Below are positions 35,296 through 44,267 of a stretch of 64,000 nt of DNA, one piece after another. A model generated the notes under the pieces. The model was not told where the DNA came from, did not search any database, and saw only the letters and a list, made by a program, of their open reading frames with translations. The position numbers were made by a program, and so were the translations under genes. How positions within the stretch are numbered: position 1 is the stretch's first letter; each line of letters begins with the position of its first letter. This DNA is from Paludibacter sp. (lineage in GTDB: Bacteria > Bacteroidota > Bacteroidia > Bacteroidales > Paludibacteraceae). Where the stretch lies: assembly GCA_010365115.1 (NCBI GenBank), contig JAAFGX010000011.1:1-64000 (forward strand), given 5' to 3'.

Positions 35296-36849
35296 TTATT
35301 TCTTATTTGCATTAAACGAATATGGAATTCCAAGAAAATGTATGGTTTGTAAAGGAGCTTTTTCATCCAAATAATAGATTTCATTATTTGTGGCTGTAAT
35401 GTATTTCCGATCTGGATTTACAAAACCGATAGGCTTGTCCTCTTTATTGAATGGTCTCAAAAAACTTATATTGTTTCTTACTTTCACATTTTTATTTCCA
35501 TCCCAATCTAACGAGAATAATAAATCGAATTCCGAATCGCTGCTTTTTAGGTTATTCGAAAACAGATTGTTCTGTATTGTTATATCGCTGTTTCCCCCAA
35601 CAGCGCCACCATTCATAAGTAAAATGGCATGTCCATCGTTATTGAAAAACTTGGAATTTTGCAGGGTTACCTGATGATTATTTGTTTCAAAATCGAAACC
35701 GCAGCCATCTGGATTTCCCTGATTTAGTATTCCTGAAAATTCGCATTTATCTATTAGAAAGTTTTGTGTACTGGAAAAGATAACTCCAGTTGTACCGTTT
35801 GGCCAGGTTCTGCCGGGTAATGATGCGCCCCTGGTAACTGCCAAATTTTCAATTAATCCCCAACCATCCTTATCGGGACGCATAACCCCATTTGAGTCTG
35901 GAATGGCACCTCCGTTTACACCATCAAAAGCAAGTGCACCATTCACAGCTCCTGTAGCTGTACAGTTTGTAATTCTAACTTTACTGACGATTTGTCGCCA
36001 AGCATTGGCTCCATCATTTTGTCTAAAAGGCCAATAAAAAAAGGACATAACTCCTGCAATTGCTTCGTTAAATTGGCAATTTGTGACTTCAAACTCAGAT
36101 AAAACCGTTGAGTGAGATCCATTCACCAATTGTCGATCAAGTGTTTTACCGCCTACAAAAATAGCGGCAGGAAAAATAAATTCATTAATTCCTCCATTGA
36201 AATTCTCGCAAACGGTTTGTAAATTTCCTTTTGGCACTTTTAGCTGAAGAGATATTTGTCTGTTTTTTAAATGTTTATCAGTGCCTGCATTACAAGGTAT
36301 CATCACTTCGTCACAATTTATATTATTAAATATTACGTTCGAAACCCTGAATCCAATATTTGAAGTATTCATTACCGAGCGATAATAAATTCCTAAACGT
36401 GTGTTCTCTATTTCCAAATCTTTAATTTCAATGTAACTTATCGGTTGAGCTTTGGCTTCTCCAGTCGTTTTATCTAAATCACAGATTAAAATTGCAATAT
36501 CATCCCGATTATTTTTTAACGATATTTTTGGGCGAACTACAGCATTTCCGTACGAGCCAACTGAAATCCAGTTATTAACAGTTCCTGATCCTCTTATTTC
36601 CAAACGTTTATTCCACACAGAACCTCGTTGCAGAAGAATTTTCGTTCCGGCAGAAAGCACACTTTTATTGATATTACTGAATGATTTCCATGCATCAGCC
36701 TCAGATTTTCCGGTACGTATATCATTTCCATTGACTGCATCGATATAAAAAGTGCCTTTTAAAATCGCAGCATTTATCAGTGAATTATTTGGCAGATTGA
36801 AAAGAATCATTCCCACCAATATCAGTTTTAATAAATTTCGTTTTCTCAT
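35296..36849 (-). CDS. secreted right-handed beta-helix protein lacking a sorting domain
   Basis: The ATG at 36849 gives 517 residues starting MRKRNLLKLILVGMILF; the longer frame begins at TTG. After the signal peptide it carries the same beta-helix core as its neighbours (FYIDAVNGNDIRTGK, LEIENTRLGIYYRS, NPDGCGFDFETNNHQV). It ends right after the strand IHFLGIPYSFNANKK. Both paralogues continue there with an Ig-like and a type IX sorting domain, so this copy lost or never had the export tail. No remnant of that tail is visible between its stop and site E. It may be periplasmic. Confidence 0.73.
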   Translation of the reverse strand: MRKRNLLKLILVGMILFNLPNNSLINAAILKGTFYIDAVNGNDIRTGKSEADAWKSFSNINKSVLSAGTKILLQRGSVWNKRLEIRGSGTVNNWISVGSYGNAVVRPKISLKNNRDDIAILICDLDKTTGEAKAQPISYIEIKDLEIENTRLGIYYRSVMNTSNIGFRVSNVIFNNINCDEVMIPCNAGTDKHLKNRQISLQLKVPKGNLQTVCENFNGGINEFIFPAAIFVGGKTLDRQLVNGSHSTVLSEFEVTNCQFNEAIAGVMSFFYWPFRQNDGANAWRQIVSKVRITNCTATGAVNGALAFDGVNGGAIPDSNGVMRPDKDGWGLIENLAVTRGASLPGRTWPNGTTGVIFSSTQNFLIDKCEFSGILNQGNPDGCGFDFETNNHQVTLQNSKFFNNDGHAILLMNGGAVGGNSDITIQNNLFSNNLKSSDSEFDLLFSLDWDGNKNVKVRNNISFLRPFNKEDKPIGFVNPDRKYITATNNEIYYLDEKAPLQTIHFLGIPYSFNANKK

Positions 36850-36934
36850 ACTCTTATTTTTTATTAGTAAAAATGGGTGACATAAGCCACCCAATTAATT
36901 TTATTGTTGTCAAGACTGTCTTAAAAAGCTACAT

Positions 36935-39637
36935 TCAACGTTTTATCACTTTCTGAGTAAACGATTGTGTATCATTTTTCACTTTTACAATTAAAACTCC
37001 TGAAGGGCACTGACTTAAATCGATACTGAATGAGTTTCCTTTTTCTAAACTGCTGTGTAAAACACTGCCAGTTATAGAAATAACAGAAACATTATATCTC
37101 GTATTTTCAAATATTGAGTTTTCTGTATTCTTAATATGAATCCGTGCTATTGACTTAACCGGATTCGGTTGAATATCGAGCAATGAACTTCCATAGATAT
37201 TTTTATCCAGAGAGGTAGAGTTAAGACTCAATGTGATTGAAGTAGAATAGGAAGGTGATGTGCCTGCCACATTCTTAGTTTTGAAGTAGACTATTTTACC
37301 ACCATCGCCAGCAGAAAGTTGAAAACTGAAATTAGATGTATATAGAACCCAACTTGCACCGGTAAAATTAGAATTTTCACTCACCATATAGCTTGCAGGG
37401 GTTCCATTGTTCAATGAATATTCATTGTAAACATTTATCGTTCTGCTATTTGTAACAAGTGCGCCATTATTCAGCAATAAGTTAGAAACCTGCGGAGCAG
37501 CCACTGAACTTACTACTGCTTTAAAAGTATAAGGTTGGCTCAAAAAGCTGATGGTAATATCGGGCTGTGTATCATCCAAATAGTACAAATCGTTGCTTAT
37601 ATTTGTTAAATAACTGAGATTTGGAAGAAAAGTAATATTTTGGTTTAACTTATTTTTTCTTCGCATAAACACTTGATTATTTCGTACTTTTACATTGCTG
37701 TGCATTGGATCATTTGTAAAGCGAAATTCATACACATTATCACCGTTTTTTACATTTTTGGCAAAAAGGTTTTTTTGTATGTTGATATTTGAATTGCCGC
37801 CAAAACCACCACTTCTCATCAATAGAATGGAATGACCATCATTATTGATAAATTTAGTATTTTGAATGGTGATCTGATGATTATTTGTCTCAAAATCGAA
37901 ACCGCAACCATCAGGATTATTTTGATTTAGAAGTTCAGAGAATTCACAACTGTCCACCAACATGTTCTTACAATTAGACAGAATTACTCCTGTTGTACCT
38001 TCGGGCCAAGATCTGCCTGGAGCAGATGCGCCCATTGTCACATTTACATTTTTAAATACCCCCCAACCATTTGCATCGGGTTGCATCACTCCATTAGCAT
38101 CGGCAACTGCACCACCATTTGTACAATCTAATCCAATTACACCATTTATAATTCCAGTTGATGTACAATTTGTCATTTTTACTTTATTCACGAGTTGTTG
38201 CCATACATTCGTTCCATCAGTATTTGCCACAGGCCAGTAAAATATTGACATTAGACCTGCAATTGCTTCGTTGAACTGGCAATTGGAGACTTCCAATTCT
38301 GTCAGAACCGTTGTATGGTTTCCCGTAATTGTTTGACCTCCGAAGGTTTGACCTCCAACTAATATGCCAGCTGGAAAAAGATATTCGCGTACTCCTCCAT
38401 CCGAATTGCCTGTCAGAGTTTCCAGATTTCCTTTTATGGCTGCAAGTTGAGCTCCGATTTCGGCAGTATAGTTAGGCATAGCATTAAGGATAGCCGTTAA
38501 TACAGGGTCGCAGTTTATGTTGTTAAAAGTAACATTGTTTACATTAAAACCTGTATTTTCTGTTCCTGCTACACAACGGTAATAAATTCCCAATCGTGTA
38601 TTGGCAATTTCTAAGTTCTGGATTTTTATATAGCTAATCGATTGAGCTTTTGGCGTTCCTGAGGTTTTATCTAAATCGCAAATCAGTATTCCGATATCAT
38701 TTGCATTATTTGTCAACGAAATTTTGGGCTTATCGGGACTTGTACCGTAACTATCCACCTGAATCCAATTAGATGCAGTTCCAGCTCCTCGTATTTCCAA
38801 CCGTTGGTTCCAAACACTACCTTTTTTAAGTAAAATTTCAGTTCCTGCTGCAAGTGTTGTTTTATTTACATTCGCAAAAGTTTTCCATGCTTGAGCTTCT
38901 GATTTGCCAGTAGCCACATCACTTCCATTGACGGCATCGATATAATATGTACCGCTAAGTTGTACAACAGGCACATAGGTAGTAAAGTATTGTTTTGAGT
39001 TAACTCCTTTTGTAGCTATTAAATTTTTCAATTTAAAGCCAGTAAATCCGGTACAAAAATACGCAAAACGAGGAACTGGACTTGCTGCTTGAAGTACTGA
39101 AAGTGGAGCAGAATATGTTGTAGGACATACGTATCCGTTTATTTTAACAGTAATGATTCCGGCAGCACTAACATCCAAAATAAATGAATTGTACATGCCC
39201 GTTTTTACAATCGTGTTTTGATAGGTAGATACATCGGTACTTAACATCGTACCTGGATAGGTAAAATTTGCTACCCCTTGAATGGAATATTTATTCATCT
39301 CAATCAGAATACCTTTACTCCCCCAAGTACCATTTGAACTTAAAACAACAGTTGTACTCTGGCCACTGGCAGAAATATAAGCATCGAACATGATTTTTAA
39401 ACCAGTATAATCATTGGAAACTAATCCACCAAAAGTGGTGGCAACAGTAGCTGGACCAAACCCTGGCTGAGTACCATCGAAGCACAATTCGTTGTTCACA
39501 TTAACAGTCCACTGAGCAGTTTGTCCGGCTTGTGGCCAAATATCGGTTGGGAATGCCGCAAAAACTTTTGTAGCAGCAAAAGAAAGGATAATGATCAGTG
39601 TTTTAAGAAATCTTGTATTTGAGTAGTGTGTCTTCAT
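36935..39637 (-). CDS. type IX-secreted protein: NGYVC-type module plus beta-helix (900 aa)
   Basis: The order is signal peptide (about 1-27), an NGYVC-type module (about 30-225; FPTDIWPQAGQTAQWTVN ... ATTFGGLVSND ... NGYVCPTTYSAP), a beta-helix core (about 230-715; YYIDAVNGSDVATGK, LEIANTRLGIYYRC, NPDGCGFDFETNNHQI), an Ig-like domain and a type IX sorting domain ending FTQKVIKR. It is thus a fusion of the two protein types encoded separately nearby. It precedes the 517-residue copy by 85 bp and belongs to the SusCD unit. Function beyond extracellular glycan action or binding is not evident. Confidence 0.75.
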   Translation of the reverse strand: MKTHYSNTRFLKTLIIILSFAATKVFAAFPTDIWPQAGQTAQWTVNVNNELCFDGTQPGFGPATVATTFGGLVSNDYTGLKIMFDAYISASGQSTTVVLSSNGTWGSKGILIEMNKYSIQGVANFTYPGTMLSTDVSTYQNTIVKTGMYNSFILDVSAAGIITVKINGYVCPTTYSAPLSVLQAASPVPRFAYFCTGFTGFKLKNLIATKGVNSKQYFTTYVPVVQLSGTYYIDAVNGSDVATGKSEAQAWKTFANVNKTTLAAGTEILLKKGSVWNQRLEIRGAGTASNWIQVDSYGTSPDKPKISLTNNANDIGILICDLDKTSGTPKAQSISYIKIQNLEIANTRLGIYYRCVAGTENTGFNVNNVTFNNINCDPVLTAILNAMPNYTAEIGAQLAAIKGNLETLTGNSDGGVREYLFPAGILVGGQTFGGQTITGNHTTVLTELEVSNCQFNEAIAGLMSIFYWPVANTDGTNVWQQLVNKVKMTNCTSTGIINGVIGLDCTNGGAVADANGVMQPDANGWGVFKNVNVTMGASAPGRSWPEGTTGVILSNCKNMLVDSCEFSELLNQNNPDGCGFDFETNNHQITIQNTKFINNDGHSILLMRSGGFGGNSNINIQKNLFAKNVKNGDNVYEFRFTNDPMHSNVKVRNNQVFMRRKNKLNQNITFLPNLSYLTNISNDLYYLDDTQPDITISFLSQPYTFKAVVSSVAAPQVSNLLLNNGALVTNSRTINVYNEYSLNNGTPASYMVSENSNFTGASWVLYTSNFSFQLSAGDGGKIVYFKTKNVAGTSPSYSTSITLSLNSTSLDKNIYGSSLLDIQPNPVKSIARIHIKNTENSIFENTRYNVSVISITGSVLHSSLEKGNSFSIDLSQCPSGVLIVKVKNDTQSFTQKVIKR

Positions 39638-39724
39638 TGTATTTTGTATTTGATTTAACAGATAAAATTTATTGAAGCAATACTAAGATATGTCAAAATG
39701 ATAACAACTAAATTTAGATTTTGG

Positions 39725-40993
39725 TTACCTTAAACCTTGCAAATACCCTTTGAAGTCGATAAACTGTTTGTCGGAATTTTGATATGTAATTGGTTTAGGA
39801 TTTAACCAATTCACTAATTTTTCTTTGATAGAGAAAGCGAAAAACAAATTGCCCGCAGGATCATAATGTCCATTGAAGAATTTTGAATAATACTCACTTA
39901 TTGTTAATTTTCTCTTTCTAAAATCCTCGGCATGAACAACATTCATGTCAAAGTAATTAATTTTTTCTTTGGTGAGGTATTTAACCATGTCCTGATCTGC
40001 GCGGGGTTGGTCTTGCATTAATGCCCCAGTTACTATATATGGATCGAAAATAACAACCATCAAGTTTTTTCCGTTTTTTTCTGCGTATTTTTTTAATTTT
40101 TCCAATATGTAAATGTTGGCAGCATAACCGTATTTATCTAGCAGATTTTCTACATTTTTCATCAAATTGGTCTTGTCATTGAAGTCAATTTCCATTTTCA
40201 TCCATTTTGCCAACAAAGTCATTTTTGGCACATCAAAATCTTTGGTATATCCTTGAATATAAAGTAAAGCTTGGAGAGCCAGATTATCCTTTAAGTTTTC
40301 GTACATCCATGCCGAATCGGTCATTTTATAGAGCAATTTGGGCGTATTGAGCTTGTTATCATGTTCGGTAAATTGCCCGGTTTGCAAATCAAAATCCATA
40401 TAAGGCCAAAAATTACCATGAAAACTCAACCCCGGTTCCATTTTGTCGTTCCAGACTTTTATTGCCATATATCGGCATTGCAATAAACTTCGTTGATGGT
40501 CGTCGCCCCAAATATAGAAAATAATATTTTTTGCATTACTTTTCGTGGCTTCTTCTTTCAACATTCGCTGGTACGACTGATAAGTTCCGTAGCCACCCAT
40601 ACCAAAATTACGAATGGGTTCGCCAAACCTAGCTGCCAAAACTTCTTCCCAAGTTTCACCATCCGAAACCTGATGACATTGAGCAAAACTATCGCCGTAA
40701 ACATTAATTCGGCATTTTTTTTCTTTGAAATTTACTTGTGTACGTGCACCATTGGCTTGAACACTGGAAATTGTAAAACTTTTATCATGAGCGTCATGTG
40801 GCATCGAATTACCCAGAATATAACCTAAATCGGGACTAAATTGAGCCCATGTTCCTTTATTGCTTAAAAAAACATCAATTTCTACTTTTTTTGCAATATT
40901 TTGTTTTATATATTGCTCATAAGAGATTTGTCTTTGTCCATAAATGGAAATAGAAATCAAAAAAAGTAAAATTGAGACTTTGAGAAGTTTCAT
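39725..40993 (-). CDS. secreted SGNH-hydrolase-like protein
   Basis: This 422-residue protein has a signal peptide (about 1-19). The GDS block is YGDSFAQ with candidate nucleophile S102, the Gly block is NFGMGGYGTYQS, the Asn/Asp block may be IWGDDHQ, and the C-terminal block is NGHYDPAGN with H376. In many SGNH enzymes an Asp stands two or three residues before the His; here the local sequence is FFNGH, so the triad Asp is unclear. Such proteins are often carbohydrate O-acetyl esterases. Its place in the SusCD unit suggests deacylation of the glycan. Confidence in fold is good, in activity moderate. Confidence 0.7.
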   Translation of the reverse strand: MKLLKVSILLFLISISIYGQRQISYEQYIKQNIAKKVEIDVFLSNKGTWAQFSPDLGYILGNSMPHDAHDKSFTISSVQANGARTQVNFKEKKCRINVYGDSFAQCHQVSDGETWEEVLAARFGEPIRNFGMGGYGTYQSYQRMLKEEATKSNAKNIIFYIWGDDHQRSLLQCRYMAIKVWNDKMEPGLSFHGNFWPYMDFDLQTGQFTEHDNKLNTPKLLYKMTDSAWMYENLKDNLALQALLYIQGYTKDFDVPKMTLLAKWMKMEIDFNDKTNLMKNVENLLDKYGYAANIYILEKLKKYAEKNGKNLMVVIFDPYIVTGALMQDQPRADQDMVKYLTKEKINYFDMNVVHAEDFRKRKLTISEYYSKFFNGHYDPAGNLFFAFSIKEKLVNWLNPKPITYQNSDKQFIDFKGYLQGLR

Positions 40994-41011
40994 TCTTTAT
41001 TCTTAGTTAGG

Positions 41012-41050
41012 AATTATCAATTGTCAATTATCAATTGTCAATTATCAATT
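41012..41050. repeat. 14-bp tandem repeat, 2.8 copies
   Basis: The unit AATTATCAATTGTC is repeated at 41012-41025 and 41026-41039, with a partial third copy to 41050. It lies between the SGNH gene and the small lipoprotein gene within the operon. Confidence 0.8.
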
Positions 41051-41483
41051 ACTGAATTGTAATTGTAAACATTTTTGTAGCTTCATTTCCAGCTACATCA
41101 TTTACAACCAGCATAATTTCAGTATTGCTTTTTGGGAAAAACACACCTTTAACCGTTTGAGTGGTTGCATTAATTTGTCCGCCTACTATAAACTCTTTCG
41201 ATACTCTTTTAGCCGGGTCTTTTATGTCCGTAATTACCGTTTTTACATCTGCAATTGTAGTAGATGCATTTATTTCAAACCGATATTCGACACGTGTTCC
41301 AGAACTAACTGTTATAGAAGGTGCTGCTGTTATGTCATCGTTGTTCACAAAAACTGTCAAAACTGGCGGTGCACTTATTTCATCGGTTTTACAAGCACTC
41401 ATTGTAAAAGTTGCAAGCAATATTACCAGTATAATTAGTTGCTGAATCTGAAACTTTTTCATTTTACTATTATTTATTTTCAT
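41049..41483 (-). CDS. small surface lipoprotein of the SusCD unit
   Basis: Starting at the ATG at 41483 gives 144 residues. An ATG at 41462 would give a shorter n-region with the lipobox-like TFTMSAC. After the lipid anchor, about 100 residues look like a single beta-sandwich. I recognise no family. Position directly after the 320-residue lipoprotein gene (4 bp) suggests a SusE/SusF-like accessory glycan-binding role, which is inference. Confidence 0.6.
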   Translation of the reverse strand: MKINNSKMKKFQIQQLIILVILLATFTMSACKTDEISAPPVLTVFVNNDDITAAPSITVSSGTRVEYRFEINASTTIADVKTVITDIKDPAKRVSKEFIVGGQINATTQTVKGVFFPKSNTEIMLVVNDVAGNEATKMFTITIQ

Positions 41484-41487
41484 ACTA

Positions 41488-42450
41488 TCAATTATTTGTA
41501 CTGAGTTTTTTTTCAACAACCATGGCAAAATTCATTTTTTGAGTATTTTTATCAGACCCGCTTTTTGGATCGACAAACGTTACCTGAATTAAACCATATC
41601 TTCCATCAGCAGTTTTGAAACAAATGACATCTTTCGATTTGATATTTAACGCTACTTTGCTATCAGGAAAAAGTGGAAGAATACTTGGGTAATTGCTGGC
41701 AGCATCGAAAAGAGTTTTTAAATCAGCCGAATTTTTCACTTTGTCTTTTATCCACGTGGTGCTTGTAGATGTAGCTACTGTTGATTTCTTAAATACTGTA
41801 GGTTGATTCAGGTTATTCACCAACGAGGAATAATTTCCTGTATTCCAATACTCATCGAACGAAACCAAACAAGCCAAAACAGTTGGTTGATTTTCCAGAT
41901 AAGCAAATCCAAAATCTATACCTGTAGGATCACCAATAGTATTAGCAATAAAGAATGTTCTTCCTGATTCTACATTCATAAAGGTTTTTGAAGTTCCATT
42001 AGGTAAACCATCGTAAAGTGTTTGTGTTAAGTATCTAGAAATATCTAAATAAGCATTCACTTGCAGGGTTTTGTATTGTCTGTTGTTATCCTCAATGTAA
42101 ACAGAATACCGCATATCCGTTTGGATATTTTTTATTGTATCCACCAACGTCCATGTTGTACCATTCAGACTTTCAACTTTTGATAAAACAACCGGAGCCT
42201 TTTGGTTCACACCTACACCTTCGAAGTTTGAAAACTCTACTTTTGCAATACCATTGGGTGAGTTAACCTCGAATTTATAAACAATAGTATCGCCTAACTG
42301 AAATTGTTTTTCTGTATTGTCCAATACTTGTCCAATTTTTGCAATTCCTGCTGTTATAACAATTGGATTCTCCACTGCATTGGGAGTGCAACCAACCATT
42401 ACAAAAGCTGTAGTGAGTATTATTAATGATATAAACTTATTTTTTTTCAT
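41488..42450 (-). CDS. surface lipoprotein, SusE-position accessory protein
   Basis: This 320-residue protein has a lipoprotein signal with C21 (AFVMVGC). The N-terminal part (about 30-130) looks like an Ig/fibronectin-type sandwich (IVYKFEVNSPNGIAKVEF); the rest resembles the DUF4466-like lipoproteins that follow SusD. It lies 56 bp downstream of the SusD gene and 4 bp before the next lipoprotein gene, the usual site of surface glycan-binding proteins. No enzyme motif is visible. The assignment rests on localisation and position. Confidence 0.62.
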   Translation of the reverse strand: MKKNKFISLIILTTAFVMVGCTPNAVENPIVITAGIAKIGQVLDNTEKQFQLGDTIVYKFEVNSPNGIAKVEFSNFEGVGVNQKAPVVLSKVESLNGTTWTLVDTIKNIQTDMRYSVYIEDNNRQYKTLQVNAYLDISRYLTQTLYDGLPNGTSKTFMNVESGRTFFIANTIGDPTGIDFGFAYLENQPTVLACLVSFDEYWNTGNYSSLVNNLNQPTVFKKSTVATSTSTTWIKDKVKNSADLKTLFDAASNYPSILPLFPDSKVALNIKSKDVICFKTADGRYGLIQVTFVDPKSGSDKNTQKMNFAMVVEKKLSTNN

Positions 42451-42506
42451 AACTAAAATATATTATATTATTGGTCAATTGATTAAGCTTTTCAAGAGAA
42501 ATTTTA

Positions 42507-44240
42507 TTACCACCAATTCTGTATCCATGAAGGATAAAGATGCATTTCGGTATAAGGAATAGGGAATAATTCCATGCCGGCAACAAATTTTCTATTTTCC
42601 ACCACGTAGGATGGATCATAGGTTTTGATTCCGCTATTCAATGTTATATTCATTCCTCGAAGTGGTTTATTTTCGGTAGTATTGGCAATATTCCAACGAC
42701 GTACATCCCAAAAACGATGTCCTTCAAATGCAAGTTCAACCTGTCGTTCTCTGCGAATCAAATCATTCGTAAGTGGAGTTTCAATTGGAATATTTCCAAT
42801 ATTCTTTCCATCTCTGAGGCGAACAATATTGATAGCCTCTTCGGGGCTCAAATCACTTCCACTGGTAATATAACCCTTCTGCACATTTCCATAAGCATTA
42901 AATACGGCTTCGGCATAGTTCAATAATACTTCTGAATACCTGAAAATGTACCAAACATGCGGAGCTGTAGATCCAACAGGCAATGAAACGGTATCGTTTA
43001 CAAATTTTTTGAGGTAATAACCGGTAGTTGTTGAATTTTTATCTCCAATTCCATCCTTTCCTCCACGGTAACTCTCTATGAAACTGCCATTTTCCAAGTC
43101 GCCATCGCAATAAATGGTTTGTTTAAAACGTACATCTCTATTTTCAAATGGAGCAGCATCCGAGTAACCTGAAAGTTTATCATAGGCATCCACTAAATTC
43201 TGTGACGGACAAGTAGCATTGGAACAAACACCAGGCACATTTACATATTTTGCCAAACCGCCTTTTGGATAATTGCTGTATTCCATAAAATTATTGTTCA
43301 ATATATCCGCCCGGTTATCGAGAATATTTTCGGGGTTAGTAGCAGTTCTGTTAAATTGAAGTTTTCGATACCCTATACTTACGCTATATACATTTGAATT
43401 AATAATGCTGGCAGCAGCTTTTGCTGCACTATCACAATAAGCTTTGTTGTAAGATCCTTCGTTGTGTAATGGACTTGCAGCATATAAAAACAGTCGGCAT
43501 TTCAGTGCAAGTGCAGCACCTTTAGTAATTCTACCCAAATTATTGCCATCCCATTTGCCACTTTTATATGCCGAACCGGGTGTATTTTCTAACCCATCAT
43601 ATTCTGCAATAATTTCGTTCAATAATCCCGAAATATAACTTACCATTTCGGTTGTACTTGCTTGTTGAAGATTCTTCGCTTCTTCGGCTGTAATTACTTT
43701 ATCAACAATAGGGACATTTCCATACATTTTCCACAGTTGAAAATGGAAATAGGCTTTAAAAAATTTTGAATCCATTCTATAGGATTTCAAATTCGCTAAA
43801 AACTTATTATATTTTGCCCTGTTGTCGGGATAATTTTTATATTCATGGTAAAAATTAAAATCTTTATTAGTTGTGGTGTCAGAAATTTGTAGAAAATAAG
43901 CAGCATTGTTTACACCCTGATACTGGAAAGCCCAACTCTTATTATAAGGCGTATTGTATGAGTTCCAGCTTCCTTCGTTGAAAAAAGAGGTAGCTCCAAA
44001 AGGCACATTGCTATCGGCTTCATCGGAAGCATTAGCTAGCATCGTAGAACCAACTTCTTGAAATCCATTGTTGAGTGAATGATATAAATTGCTCCAAAGT
44101 CCAGTCATAAATTCTTCGTTTGCAACTACCAAATCACGTCCGATAAGTTCTTTATCATTGACTTGAAAAAAGTCTTCGCACGACGTAAATAACACTAGAA
44201 ACAGTGTTGAAAATCCTATTATTTTATATTTTATTTTCAT
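42507..44240 (-). CDS. SusD/RagB-family outer-membrane lipoprotein (second copy)
   Basis: The ATG at 44240 gives 577 residues with a lipobox at C21 (LFTSC); the longer frame starts at TTG. It has the SusD pattern: an N-terminal helical part with DFFQVND, tetratricopeptide-like helices, NYAEAVFNAYG, and the C-terminal LIRRERQVELAFEGHRFWDVRRW signature. SusD proteins form the lid over a SusC channel and bind the glycan. It follows the matching SusC gene by 27 bp. Confidence 0.93.
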   Translation of the reverse strand: MKIKYKIIGFSTLFLVLFTSCEDFFQVNDKELIGRDLVVANEEFMTGLWSNLYHSLNNGFQEVGSTMLANASDEADSNVPFGATSFFNEGSWNSYNTPYNKSWAFQYQGVNNAAYFLQISDTTTNKDFNFYHEYKNYPDNRAKYNKFLANLKSYRMDSKFFKAYFHFQLWKMYGNVPIVDKVITAEEAKNLQQASTTEMVSYISGLLNEIIAEYDGLENTPGSAYKSGKWDGNNLGRITKGAALALKCRLFLYAASPLHNEGSYNKAYCDSAAKAAASIINSNVYSVSIGYRKLQFNRTATNPENILDNRADILNNNFMEYSNYPKGGLAKYVNVPGVCSNATCPSQNLVDAYDKLSGYSDAAPFENRDVRFKQTIYCDGDLENGSFIESYRGGKDGIGDKNSTTTGYYLKKFVNDTVSLPVGSTAPHVWYIFRYSEVLLNYAEAVFNAYGNVQKGYITSGSDLSPEEAINIVRLRDGKNIGNIPIETPLTNDLIRRERQVELAFEGHRFWDVRRWNIANTTENKPLRGMNITLNSGIKTYDPSYVVENRKFVAGMELFPIPYTEMHLYPSWIQNWW

Positions 44241-44267
44241 ATCAGCAATTATTAGCAATAATTTTAA

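Noticed and set aside
41012-41050. CRISPR-like short repeats
   Set aside because: Units are 14 bp and directly adjacent with no spacers; this is a simple tandem repeat.
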